Assembly: GCA_010672165.1 (NCBI GenBank)
Contig: JAAHHN010000029.1
Location: 1 to 43,017, forward strand
Direction of reading: 5' to 3'
DNA from: Spirulina sp. SIO3F2
Lineage (GTDB): Bacteria; Cyanobacteriota; Cyanobacteriia; Cyanobacteriales; Spirulinaceae
Length of the DNA stretch: 43,017 bases
Shown: piece by piece, positions 9,246-17,459 of the stretch
Layout of the letters: each line of letters opens with the position of its first letter
Numbering within the stretch: position 1 is the stretch's first letter
Made by a program: the position numbers and the translations under genes
The notes under the pieces: model-generated
The model's database searches: none
What the model was told of the DNA's origin: nothing
The model's input: only the letters and a program-made list of their open reading frames with translations

Positions 9246-11503
9246 GCCGAATTCGATCGCTGCTTTTCCCTTGGCGTGGCATCAGCCTAGCAGCTACTCT
9301 AGCAACGGTGGCTGTGCTCGGTGTGCGCTATCTGGGCTTATTGCAAGGCTTAGAATGGGCCGCCTATGATCACTTTTTGCGCTGGCGATCGCCCCCGAAT
9401 CTCCCCCCTGATGAGCGCATTAAAATTGTCACCATTGATGAGGAGGATCTCCACGCAGGGGGCCAAGCTTTAATTTCCGATCGCGCCCTGGCCCGAGCAC
9501 TGCGCAACTTATCCACTCAAAACCCGCTTGTCATTGGCTTAGATCTCTATCGAGATCTGCCTGTCCCCCCCGGCCAAGCTGAACTGAGCAAGGTTTTACG
9601 TGAAACCCCCAATATTGTCGGCATTCAAAAAGTCGCCCCTCCCACTGTTGCCCCTCCCGTTGCCCTCGCTGCGGCAGGGCGAGCCAAAGCCAATGACTTG
9701 GTGTTGGATGGTGATGGCCGAATGCGGCGAGGCTTTTTGTTTTTACCGGATAATAAGGGGCAAGTGCTGGATGCCTTTAGCCCTTATCTGGCCCTATGGT
9801 GGTTAGAAGACCAAGATATTCGATTTGAGTCGCTGCCAGGCGATCGCTGGCGTTTAGGGGCAGCGACCTTTGAGAAGTTTGGGGCATTTGATGGGGGTTA
9901 TATTCGTGCCCATGACGGGGGCTATCAACTGCTGATCAATTATCGGGGCCCTGGCCAACAGTTTGAGCAGATTCCGTTCCGAGAGGTGGTTAGGGGTAAA
10001 CTCCCCCCCGATTGGGCTAAGGGCAAAATTGTGCTGATTGGTGCTACTGCCGAGAGCCTCAACGATCGCTTTACCACCCCCTTAAGCGGTTATGGCTCGA
10101 TCCGTCCCCCCATTCCCTTGTCCGGTGTTGAAGTCAATGCCCATATCACCGCCCAAGTGATCGATGCTGCCCTTGGCGATCGCCCCCTGATCAAACCCAT
10201 TCCCGAGAGTGCAGAAATCCTCTGGGTGCTGCTGTGGTCAGTGCTGGGGGCAACCTCGGTTTGGCATTGGCGCTTGGGTATTCAAATTCAGAGTTTGCAG
10301 CGCTCACTGCGGCTTTGGGTTCAGCAGCTCTTCTGGCCGGCAGGATTGTTGAGCGTGTTAATCGGGAGCACCTATGTCGCTCTACTCGCTTGGGGGTTGT
10401 GGGTTCCGGTTGTACCTGCGATCTTGAGTCTGCTGGTGGCCAGTATGGGCATCACGCTCCACACGGCTAGCCAGGCCGCGCAACTACGGCAAACCTTTGG
10501 ACGCTATCTAACCAACGAGGTGGTGACCAATTTACTGGAACAACCGGGCGGTTTAAATCTCGGTGGTGTTCGTCAAACGGTTACGATTCTCACCTCTGAT
10601 ATTCGGGGGTTTACGGCCTTGGCGGAGCACCTCTCCCCTGAGGAAGTCATTACAGTTTTAAACCTCTACCTCAAAGCCATGTTGCAGGTGATCGCGGATT
10701 ACCAGGGCACGATCAACGCCATTATGGGCGATGGCTTGTTGGTATTTTTTGGTGTACCCACCCCCCAAGCGGATGATGCTGAGCGGGCGATCGCTTGTGC
10801 CCTGGCCATGCAGTTGGCGATGACGCAGGTGAATCAAGAGCTTGACGATCGCGGCTTCCCGGCCTTGGCGATCGGTATTGGCATTAACACGGGTGAATGT
10901 GTGGTGGGGAATCTGGGGTCTGAGTTGCACACAGAATATAGCGCGGTGGGGGCTCAGGTGAACTTGGCGTTTCGCATTGAGTCTTACACCACGAGCCAGC
11001 AAATTTTTGTCTCCGAAACCGTGCTAGAGAATGTCGATCGCCAACAGGTTCGGATTGATGCGGCCCATGAAGTGAATCTCAAAGGCGTTAAAGACACGCT
11101 CTCGGTTTATGAGGTGGGGGGGATTAATGGCAACTATCAACTGGAACTGCCGCGCGTTGAAGAGCAGTTTGTATATCTACCCGAGCCATTGGCGCTGCTC
11201 TATGTGCCGTTGGAGGGGAAGAGTGTCAGTGAGCAGTTTTTGAAGGGCCATTTAGTGGAGCTTTCCACCCAAGGGGCTAAAATTTTGGGCCAGGCGAAAA
11301 CAATTCAACCCCAACCGTTCACGGATTTGAAGTTGAATCTGTTGAATCAAGCCCTAGAGTTGAGCGGTGATATCTATGCAAAGGTGCGCGATCTGGGGGA
11401 GGAGACGACAGGACGTGCCTTTTGGGTTGATTTCACGGCGAAACCCCCAGCAATTACTGCCTGGTTTTTGCAGATGGTGGTGCGTTTGAGTAAGGAGCAG
11501 TAA
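9242..11503 (+). CDS. CHASE2 domain adenylate/guanylate cyclase (class III) with PilZ-like tail
   Basis: This 753-residue membrane cyclase has an N-terminal anchor (about 12-32), a CHASE2 extracytoplasmic sensor (about 38-315), three transmembrane segments (about 323-342, 363-384, 386-406) and a class III catalytic domain (about 443-625). The metal-binding aspartates are present: D453 in SDIRGF and D497 in MGDG. The transition-state Asn574 and Arg578 are also present. The base-selecting positions are unusual: Ala493 where adenylyl cyclases have Lys, and Ala571 where they have Asp. The last about 110 residues contain HLVELSTQGAKI, which recalls a PilZ domain without its Arg motif. The TTG start at 9242 is supported by AGGTGG at 9233-9238 and by the 4-bp overlap with the DUF928 stop. 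It makes cAMP or cGMP from NTP in response to a periplasmic cue. Confidence 0.9.
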   Translation: MSRIRSLLFPWRGISLAATLATVAVLGVRYLGLLQGLEWAAYDHFLRWRSPPNLPPDERIKIVTIDEEDLHAGGQALISDRALARALRNLSTQNPLVIGLDLYRDLPVPPGQAELSKVLRETPNIVGIQKVAPPTVAPPVALAAAGRAKANDLVLDGDGRMRRGFLFLPDNKGQVLDAFSPYLALWWLEDQDIRFESLPGDRWRLGAATFEKFGAFDGGYIRAHDGGYQLLINYRGPGQQFEQIPFREVVRGKLPPDWAKGKIVLIGATAESLNDRFTTPLSGYGSIRPPIPLSGVEVNAHITAQVIDAALGDRPLIKPIPESAEILWVLLWSVLGATSVWHWRLGIQIQSLQRSLRLWVQQLFWPAGLLSVLIGSTYVALLAWGLWVPVVPAILSLLVASMGITLHTASQAAQLRQTFGRYLTNEVVTNLLEQPGGLNLGGVRQTVTILTSDIRGFTALAEHLSPEEVITVLNLYLKAMLQVIADYQGTINAIMGDGLLVFFGVPTPQADDAERAIACALAMQLAMTQVNQELDDRGFPALAIGIGINTGECVVGNLGSELHTEYSAVGAQVNLAFRIESYTTSQQIFVSETVLENVDRQQVRIDAAHEVNLKGVKDTLSVYEVGGINGNYQLELPRVEEQFVYLPEPLALLYVPLEGKSVSEQFLKGHLVELSTQGAKILGQAKTIQPQPFTDLKLNLLNQALELSGDIYAKVRDLGEETTGRAFWVDFTAKPPAITAWFLQMVVRLSKEQ

Positions 11504-12152
11504 GGTTGATAGCGCTCGATAGAAAGCTGAGATTTGTTATGTCTGCAAACGCTGAGTGTAAGGGGCTAAGTTTGCGGTGTGGGTTTGGGGTTATGAGAAT
11601 GGATAAGTGAGGGGTTGAGAATAGACTGCTGTAATGACTAGAATCAACACTTTGTAATCCACTATGGGCAGCCTTTCTGAATCTGAATTCACGCTTGAGG
11701 GGTTTGATACGGATCAGAAAGCGACTCAATGGGTGTTGGATTGATTGTGGGTGTGACTGCAATAATGTACTGCAAGGGCGTGACCCCATACACAAATGTT
11801 CAGATTATACCGATGCCAATTTTCACGGTTGTGTATGTACATTACCTTCTACTACCAGCAATACTTGTATTAGAGAAATTCAGGAAAAATTCATCCTGAC
11901 TTCGTAAGTCCTACTGTCATTAAGAACTATTTTTTATCTAGGGCTTGCTGAAAGAAGCTGTAATGCTCACAGAATAAAGACTTCAATCATTTTCCGGGCA
12001 CAGTACGTGCAAGTTTTTTTTGCTCTCAATGCCTCAAAAACCTTATTTGAAATCTAGGGGGATAGAGCCCTTGAGTTGTAAGCCATACAGCATTCAGGAT
12101 GATTTTGAGGATTTTTTTCAGTAGACCCTATCTAGAGTGCGAATAAACAGAA
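11504..12152. other. 649-bp intergenic region holding a small transposable element
   Basis: No credible gene is present; the 70-codon frame at 11695-11907 has no recognisable features. The right part is occupied by a 188-bp non-autonomous element (11941-12128) that ends 24 bp before the start of the peptidoglycan hydrolase gene. Confidence 0.6.
11941..12128. mobile_element. Non-autonomous insertion element with 6-bp target duplication
   Basis: The element starts GGGCTTGCTGAAAG and ends TTTTCAGTAGACCC, which are imperfect inverted repeats (10 of 14 positions). It is flanked by perfect 6-bp direct repeats TATCTA at 11935-11940 and 12129-12134. A GGGCTTGCTGAAA end with a 5-6 bp duplication suits IS4/IS1634-type transposases, but the element is only 188 bp and codes for nothing. 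Confidence 0.65.
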
Positions 12153-14006
12153 ATGACTTTATGGAATGACTTGGTTTTACTTTACAAAAAAGCCGACCTC
12201 GGTCAGATATTTTCTGCATTGAATATTGCAGAAATTGATAAGTCATCATATGATGCCTTGAAAATTGCTAGTTTGAGTCAATGGATCTTAGAATCTGGAC
12301 GTGGAACCAGCGACCTCTCCACGCTTCATTACAATTTTGGAGGACTAAAATGGAGAGCGGAAATGTTATCCTTTGCTGATTTTTCGGCAGAAAAAATATC
12401 ATACTCTGCCCACGATGGCACAGATTTTTATTGTCGCTTTCTTAGCTTAGAGGCATTTACTGCTGGTTATTGGAAGTTTATCAGCCGTTCACCTTATAAA
12501 GGGTGGGAAAAGCACATTACTTCTCCCGAAGATTACATCAATTACATTGGGAATATATACGCTCCAAACCAGAACTATCCTGAGAAAGTACAGGAATACT
12601 TTGAAGAGGCTCGATCTTTATTAGAGATTACCAATCAATCTCGCAGTATTAAGGATGATGCGCATGGAGCTGGTAATGATCTAGTATTCAAGCCAAAGAT
12701 TAAAGACTTTATTAAAAGTCCAAATTTTAATAGTCGGCGTGGTATTGATATTGATACTGTTGTAGTTCACTACACAACTGATACACTACGGAGTGCTATT
12801 AATACCTTCAAAAACCCTGCCACAGAAGTTTCAGCACACTATGTGATTGGAAAAAGCGGTGATATTTTTCAAATGGTTGAAGACTTGGATAGGGCTTGGC
12901 ATGCTGGATCTATTAATAGCCGCAGCATTGGTATTGAGCACGAAGCTTCTCCTGGCGATCGTATAACTCCTCGACAGGAGAAATCTTCAATTCAGCTAAT
13001 ACGATGGCTAATGGCTGAATATGATATTCCAAAAGAGCGCATTATTGCACATAAAGAGGTGAACAGTACTTCTTGCCCAGGAGATTTATTCGGCGATAAA
13101 AGAGATTCTAAGGACTTAACAAATTTCAAAGCCTGGGTTGACAAAAACTTCTCTCAGGAAATCATAGAGAATATTGATTCAGTTGCTCCGGATGAAACAG
13201 AAGAGATTTATATTATCCAACCAGGAGACACACTGTCACAAGTTGCTGGTCGCCACGGTATGAATCTAGATCAACTATTGGCGTTAAATCCGGATATTAA
13301 GGAGCCCAATAAGATTTCTCCAGGTCAAAAAATCATTGTTTTTAGTTCCATAGTAAGCGAAAATACAAACTCATCTCGTAGTCGTCCATTGGCTTTGCCA
13401 ATTATGATTTCGGAAAAAACTCTGAATTCATCAACCTATCAGATATTCAAGCATCCTCTTTTGGGTGATATAACTATCACAGGGGGATATATGGAAGAAC
13501 ATCATGCCCATTCTGTCAAGTCGGCGATGAAGGTCATTTTTTTGGATGGAATAATCCAAAAACTCTCTGGAGGTGTACGGCGTAATATTGGTATAGATTA
13601 CAGCGTTGCCCCTACAAAAGTGAAAGCCTGGTATGGTGGCAAGATCACAAAACGTGGTGTGGAAAGAGGATATGGACGACGCATACATATGCTCCTAGAT
13701 GTTCTGTTTGAATATCAGGGTAAAAAGTATCAGATCTATCAGGCATTTGCCCATTTGAAAAAGTTCTTAGTGTCTCGCAATCAGGACGTCGATCAAGGAG
13801 AAGTAATTGGTATAATGGGCGGCTCTTCAACTCAAAGAGGAACGCTTGAAGTTGTTGATGGTGCATATCCTTTACATGTAGATTTAAGCACTTACTTCAT
13901 TATGGATGGAGCAAGAGTCGAAATTCATCCCCAACTACTGGATCGTCAACTTGGGGTCACATCACAATCAGGGCAATATTGCACTCTAAAGGGGGTCAGC
14001 TCATGA
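12153..14006 (+). CDS. Multidomain peptidoglycan hydrolase: glucosaminidase, amidase, LysM, M23-like
   Basis: This 617-residue protein has four parts. Residues 1-160 resemble the glucosaminidase (endo-beta-N-acetylglucosaminidase) fold, with likely catalytic Glu47 in ILESGRG. Residues about 185-330 are an Amidase_2 N-acetylmuramoyl-L-alanine amidase domain with zinc ligands His206, His300 and Cys308. Residues about 352-397 are a LysM peptidoglycan-binding module (YIIQPGDTLSQVAGRHG). Residues about 435-600 have the layout of an M23/LytM peptidase (NIGIDY, AFAHL, YPLHVDL), but the first zinc His is Asn478 and the HxH motif reads HVD (575-577), so this last domain is probably altered or inactive. 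No signal peptide is seen, which is unusual for a housekeeping autolysin and more like a phage or injection-machine lysin. The gene is A+T-rich compared with its neighbours, suggesting transfer. Confidence 0.85.
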   Translation: MTLWNDLVLLYKKADLGQIFSALNIAEIDKSSYDALKIASLSQWILESGRGTSDLSTLHYNFGGLKWRAEMLSFADFSAEKISYSAHDGTDFYCRFLSLEAFTAGYWKFISRSPYKGWEKHITSPEDYINYIGNIYAPNQNYPEKVQEYFEEARSLLEITNQSRSIKDDAHGAGNDLVFKPKIKDFIKSPNFNSRRGIDIDTVVVHYTTDTLRSAINTFKNPATEVSAHYVIGKSGDIFQMVEDLDRAWHAGSINSRSIGIEHEASPGDRITPRQEKSSIQLIRWLMAEYDIPKERIIAHKEVNSTSCPGDLFGDKRDSKDLTNFKAWVDKNFSQEIIENIDSVAPDETEEIYIIQPGDTLSQVAGRHGMNLDQLLALNPDIKEPNKISPGQKIIVFSSIVSENTNSSRSRPLALPIMISEKTLNSSTYQIFKHPLLGDITITGGYMEEHHAHSVKSAMKVIFLDGIIQKLSGGVRRNIGIDYSVAPTKVKAWYGGKITKRGVERGYGRRIHMLLDVLFEYQGKKYQIYQAFAHLKKFLVSRNQDVDQGEVIGIMGGSSTQRGTLEVVDGAYPLHVDLSTYFIMDGARVEIHPQLLDRQLGVTSQSGQYCTLKGVSS

Positions 14007-14233
14007 AATGGAAATTTTTGTAAATCCTTAGCACACGATTTTTTCCGTTTTATGGCGTGACCCCTTACAGAGAGCTAAACTTCAAAACTCTCTCCTTGCC
14101 TGGTCTAATTGAAAGGGCATCATCCTTCATTGATTGATAAGTCTTTTTCACCTCATTTCAAACCCTGCAAGTTGCGGGTGAACAGGGTGAACTCTCGATA
14201 CAGAATATTGGCAGAAAATCAGATGGTTCCTTT

Positions 14234-14818
14234 GTGATTAGCGTTGAAGCCCCGCCCACCGCCGACAAAGCTGTCATCGAACACGACTTCCAAACCCAAT
14301 ACAATGCCGAACTCAAACGCCTCGAAGCCAGCTATCAAGAAAAGCTCCAACTCAAAGACGAACAAATCGCCATCTACCGAGAACAAAACACCAACATGGC
14401 CGACATCGTTAAGATGTTGGCAAACCGTCCGATTACTGTTCCCGTAAACGTGGAGGCAAACGCAGTGGCAGAAAATCAAACAGATAAATCCGTTCAACAA
14501 ACCTTTCAGGGGCCAGTGTATGGTGTAGCGGGCACAGTCCAAGGCGACCAAATCGTCAACGCCCAAACGCAACAGAGCCTTAGCGAAGCCGCCGCCGAAA
14601 TCCAAACCCTGCTTCAGCAACTCGCCACCACTAACCCCACCAGCACCACCATCGAACAGATGCAGGTGGCGATGAAAGCCGTCGAACAAATCGAAAGCGA
14701 CGCCACCCTCAAAGAAAAAGTTATCGCCGCCGCCCGAGGGGGAATGCTTGAAGGGCTGCGGGCTAATCCGATTGGGGCAATTGTGGCAGGGGCGATCGAA
14801 GGTTGGCTTGAGGCTTAA
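14234..14818 (+). CDS. Coiled-coil protein, probably N-terminally truncated
   Basis: The best start is a GTG at 14234, giving 194 residues. Residues about 15-55 form a charged coiled coil (KRLEASYQEKLQLKDEQIAIYREQ). Then comes VYGVAGTVQGDQIVNAQTQQSLSEAAAEIQ, a pattern I know from cyanobacterial proteins that carry a pentapeptide-like VxGNxxGxQ strand before a helical tail. The C-terminus holds GGMLEGLRANPIGAIVAGAIEGWLE. The same frame stays open upstream to a TAA at 14138 and encodes plausible domain sequence (TLQVAGEQGELSIQNIG) but no ATG, GTG or TTG. The original 5' end therefore seems to be lost. It may still be expressed from GTG 14234. Function unknown. Confidence 0.55.
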   Translation: MISVEAPPTADKAVIEHDFQTQYNAELKRLEASYQEKLQLKDEQIAIYREQNTNMADIVKMLANRPITVPVNVEANAVAENQTDKSVQQTFQGPVYGVAGTVQGDQIVNAQTQQSLSEAAAEIQTLLQQLATTNPTSTTIEQMQVAMKAVEQIESDATLKEKVIAAARGGMLEGLRANPIGAIVAGAIEGWLEA

Positions 14819-14862
14819 GCATTACCCAGTACAATAAAAACAGCATTCTTGTTCTAGTGAAT

Positions 14863-15201
14863 ATGTCCGTCCAATACCTCACCAACGAAAACGGTCAAAG
14901 AGTTGGCGTGATGCTCGACATCACCACCTATCAACAACTCACCCACCCCCTTGCTGGCGATCCTGAATGCCTACTCAATATTAGCTCCGCTGAACTCCAC
15001 GCTTTCGCAAACATCGAACTTGCCCTCAACAGTCAGCAAACCCTGAATACGCTCTTGGGCAAAAATAATCAAGCCCAACTCACCGAAGCTGAAACCCAAA
15101 CCCTTGATCAGCTTCTGGAACAAGTGGATCAGCTCACACTGCTCAAAGCCCGTGCTCAATACATTCTCCACCGCCTCCAGGAACTCGAAACCGCTGCATG
15201 A
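14863..15201 (+). CDS. Small antitoxin-like protein
   Basis: The start is taken as ATG 14863; a GTG two codons upstream is also possible. The 112-residue product opens MSVQYLTNENGQRVGVMLDITTYQQL, the typical strand-helix opening of Phd/YefM-like antitoxins in which a conserved GxxxGV(M/V)LDxxTYxxL stretch precedes a helical partner-binding tail. The tail is Leu-, Gln- and Glu-rich and helical (EAETQTLDQLLEQVDQL). The usual downstream partner would be expected at about 15200, but that place is taken by a xisH/xisI fragment and a convergent ParE gene. This may therefore be an orphan antitoxin. The family assignment is inference. Confidence 0.6.
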   Translation: MSVQYLTNENGQRVGVMLDITTYQQLTHPLAGDPECLLNISSAELHAFANIELALNSQQTLNTLLGKNNQAQLTEAETQTLDQLLEQVDQLTLLKARAQYILHRLQELETAA

Positions 15202-15205
15202 GTGC

Positions 15206-15293
15206 AGTTACTGGTTTACGACCCGATCGCCGAGGAGGTTGTGCGATGGATAAATTAACTCACTATCGAGCCTGTGTTCAAAAGCTACTCACC
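15206..15293 (+). pseudogene. Relic of a second xisH/xisI junction (88 bp)
   Basis: These 88 bp match 16429-16516 with four visible mismatches. They cover the last codons of xisH (LLVYDPIAEEVV) and the first codons of xisI (MDKLTHYRACVQKLLT). Nothing else of either gene remains, and the match stops abruptly at both ends. The open frame 15198-15401 through it is an artefact of this fragment. Confidence 0.85.
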
Positions 15294-15578
15294 AAATACC
15301 TGCTCAAGATCACGATACCCACTGACCACTCGCAAGATTTCAATTCCTTCATCCACAATCTGATAGAAGATGATGTAACCCATTATGGGTGTACCACGTA
15401 ACTCTGGATCGATGTGAGCATAGGACTTACCCAGATAGGGAAAACGAGCCAGATATTGACATTTCTGACCAAACTTTTCGACAAACCGCTCACCCGCATC
15501 CACACTCTGCTCTAGGAAATAGTCAGAAATTGCAGCTAGATCTCGACTTGCCTCCCGGGCAATGATAAACCGCTTCAT
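15285..15578 (-). CDS. ParE/RelE family toxin
   Basis: The 97-residue product has the ParE-type plan: an N-terminal strand and helix (MKRFIIAREASRDLAAISDYF), a central FPYLGKSY-type segment (ARFPYLGKSYAHI), and a C-terminal strand pair with IIFYQIVDEGIEILRVVSGYRDLEQ. ParE toxins poison DNA gyrase, while RelE-type relatives cut mRNA; sequence alone does not decide here. The start overlaps the end of the upstream antitoxin gene by 4 bp. The last codons (Gly, Glu, stop) lie inside the xisI relic, so the natural C-terminus may have been replaced at that junction. Confidence 0.85.
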   Translation of the reverse strand: MKRFIIAREASRDLAAISDYFLEQSVDAGERFVEKFGQKCQYLARFPYLGKSYAHIDPELRGTPIMGYIIFYQIVDEGIEILRVVSGYRDLEQVFGE

Positions 15579-15859
15579 AAAGCAGAATCCTTCGCCCGCT
15601 GAACCTTCGCCCGTAACTCAGCCAGTACCCCATCAACCGTTTGTATCTCTCCTGCGGCGATCTGCGATCGCGCTACATTAATCTGGCTGCGAGTTTGCTC
15701 CATCCAAGCTACATAACTCGGGTTTTCAGTTACTGTTGGCACTTCATCTAATAGCTGCAACAATGCTGCATTTAATGCCATTTCTAAAGACGGATACTGC
15801 CCCTGTTGGACAAGCGTCTTCAGAATTTCCGCTTGAGTTGGATTTAGGGTGACTTGCAT
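15575..15859 (-). CDS. ParD/CopG-like antitoxin
   Basis: The 94-residue product begins MQVTLNPTQAEILKTLVQQGQYPSLEMALNAAL, a beta strand followed by a helix-turn-helix as in ribbon-helix-helix antitoxins. It ends with a basic helical tail that would wrap the toxin. It precedes and overlaps the ParE gene by 4 bp, the classical antitoxin-first order. As a family, such antitoxins repress their own promoter, which should lie just upstream of 15859. Confidence 0.8.
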   Translation of the reverse strand: MQVTLNPTQAEILKTLVQQGQYPSLEMALNAALLQLLDEVPTVTENPSYVAWMEQTRSQINVARSQIAAGEIQTVDGVLAELRAKVQRAKDSAL

Positions 15860-16064
15860 TGTTTCGTCTCAAGTGATTGTGTATAGCCTTAATCTATCGC
15901 ACAGCATTCGTGGTGTAGCGCGATCGAGGAAAAGGCTACAGTTCATCAACCTCCAAGCCTTGCGAGCTCAATTTCCTCCCAAATACCAGGTAATATCTCC
16001 GAGAGTAGCGTTAGAATAAGGGTGTAGCTTAAATCTTCAAGCTCTTACAACTGAACTAAACAGT

Positions 16065-16481
16065 ATGTCTGCTAGAGATATTTTCCATGAATCTGTCAAA
16101 CAAGCATTGATAAAAGACCAGTGGCAAGTCACGGATGACCCGTTGGAACTGGAATGGGAAGAGGTCAAGGTTAAAATTGATTTGGGTGCTGAACGCCTGA
16201 TCACTGCGGAACGTGGCAATGAACGAATTGCAGTAGAGATCAAAAGCTTTATTAGCCCATCTGCGATTAGTGACTTCCACACTGCATTGGGGCAATTTCT
16301 AAATTACAAGATTATGCTAGATGTGAACGAGCCTGAGCGTGAACTCTATCTTGCCATTCCAATCGAGGCGTACGAGAATTTTTTTCAGAGCCGTTTGGCC
16401 CAAGCCGCTGTTAACCAAAATCAGGTCAAGTTACTGGTTTACGACCCGATCGCTGAGGAGGTTGTGCGATGGATAAATTAA
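16065..16481 (+). CDS. xisH: XisH family protein
   Basis: The 138-residue product (MSARDIFHESVKQALIKDQW) matches the fdxN-element excision controlling factor XisH across its length. It contains KIDLGAERLITAERGNERIAVEIKSF, in which Asp and the ExK of VEIK fit a PD-(D/E)XK nuclease core, followed by ISDFHTALGQFLNYKIML. In Anabaena, XisH and XisI are needed for excision of the fdxN element by XisF, but many cyanobacteria carry the pair without any such element. The gene ends by overlapping xisI by 13 bp. A relic of the same junction lies at 15206-15293. Confidence 0.92.
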   Translation: MSARDIFHESVKQALIKDQWQVTDDPLELEWEEVKVKIDLGAERLITAERGNERIAVEIKSFISPSAISDFHTALGQFLNYKIMLDVNEPERELYLAIPIEAYENFFQSRLAQAAVNQNQVKLLVYDPIAEEVVRWIN

Positions 16482-16822
16482 CCCACTATCGAGCTTGCGT
16501 TCAAAAGCTACTCACCGAACATAGCCATTTCAAAAATGCCACCGATGATGTGGAAACGTTGCTGTGCTTTGACACCGAGCGAGACCATTACCAACTGATG
16601 CGCGTTGGCTGGCAGCGCTTACATCGGGTCTATCATACAGTGCTGCATTTTGATATCCGCGATGCGCAGGTGTGGTTACAGCAGAACACAACGGATAGTG
16701 ATGTGGGACAAGAATTAGTCGAGATGGGCATCCCAAAAGAGGATATTGTGTTGGGTTTGCATCCACCCTACAAGCGACCATACACAGGCTATGGTGTTAA
16801 GGTTTCGAGCGAATTATGCTGA
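16469..16822 (+). CDS. xisI: XisI family protein
   Basis: The 117-residue product begins MDKLTHYRACVQKLLTEH and contains the XisI hallmarks: a DVETLLCFDTERDHYQLMRVGW strand-rich core, the VWLQQNTTDSDVGQELVEMGIPKEDIVLG helix and the HPPYKRPYTGYGV tail. It is read from within the xisH 3' end, so the two are certainly co-translated. The role is as for XisH; a local function as a selfish or toxin-antitoxin-like pair is plausible but unproven. Its 3' end overlaps the convergent gene at 16814 by 9 bp. Confidence 0.92.
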   Translation: MDKLTHYRACVQKLLTEHSHFKNATDDVETLLCFDTERDHYQLMRVGWQRLHRVYHTVLHFDIRDAQVWLQQNTTDSDVGQELVEMGIPKEDIVLGLHPPYKRPYTGYGVKVSSELC

Positions 16823-17425
16823 GGATAGTTGAAGTATTCGCGTAATCCGCTTACACCATCCCCTAGCTATGCTGTCTGCGTTGTCATGATCTTGCTTTTT
16901 CAGCGTATCAATAGTTGAGCTGGGTATCTTGCCCCAATCCGTAAAACCTAAACCCGATAAAGAATTCAGGATTTTACCTAATCTTGAAGACGCATTTCCT
17001 GGACCAGTTTTAACATGAAGCTCTAATGGAGTTCCGGTAGGTTGCTCCACACCACCAGACAGGAGTGAAGGCAATTGAGACTGGAAATTATAGTTCTTCA
17101 TATATAGGCATACAACCAGTTGTGGTGACACCCAAGAACTGTTGCGGATGGCTGACCAAAGCGCATCATTGACCTGTTCATCACTGGCATCCAATGTTAA
17201 GTAAGAGACGATTGGTGCTAAATGACTTCTCCAATTTATCTCTGCTAGAAGTCTGAGTGTATCGGCTTGCCAAGTTGGGCTGGTCGTCGCGTTTGACAAA
17301 GTATGGACGATGGGTTGATAAAACTCGAATGCCTTATTCAGATTGAGGAGAGATAAATACCAGAGTCCTTGCTCGTAAAACTCTGTGTAGCATCCACGAT
17401 CTAACGGTCTACGATTAACATCCAT
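16814..17425 (-). CDS. Hypothetical protein
   Basis: The 203-residue product (MDVNRRPLDRGCYTEFYEQGLWYLS) is not recognised. It is mainly helical with no signal peptide or membrane segment. The N-terminal half looks like helical-repeat sequence (KAFEFYQPIVHTL, TLRLLAEINW). It converges on xisI with a 9-bp overlap and lies 34 bp downstream of the Uma2 gene on the same strand, so it may be transcribed with it. Confidence 0.5.
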   Translation of the reverse strand: MDVNRRPLDRGCYTEFYEQGLWYLSLLNLNKAFEFYQPIVHTLSNATTSPTWQADTLRLLAEINWRSHLAPIVSYLTLDASDEQVNDALWSAIRNSSWVSPQLVVCLYMKNYNFQSQLPSLLSGGVEQPTGTPLELHVKTGPGNASSRLGKILNSLSGLGFTDWGKIPSSTIDTLKKQDHDNADSIARGWCKRITRILQLSSA

Positions 17426-17459
17426 AATTTGTTTTAGGTCTAACGATGAAATAATTTAC

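Noticed and set aside
11695-11907. 70-codon plus-strand frame
   Set aside because: Cys- and Asn-rich, no domain-like pattern, no ribosome binding site, and located in a repeat-bearing intergenic region.
14219-14689. 156-codon minus-strand frame opposite the coiled-coil gene
   Set aside because: Its Gly/Phe/Val-rich sequence is the typical antisense shadow of a Gln/Glu/Ala-rich coiled-coil gene.
15198-15401. 67-codon frame as a separate gene
   Set aside because: It is the 88-bp xisH/xisI relic read on into antisense parE sequence.
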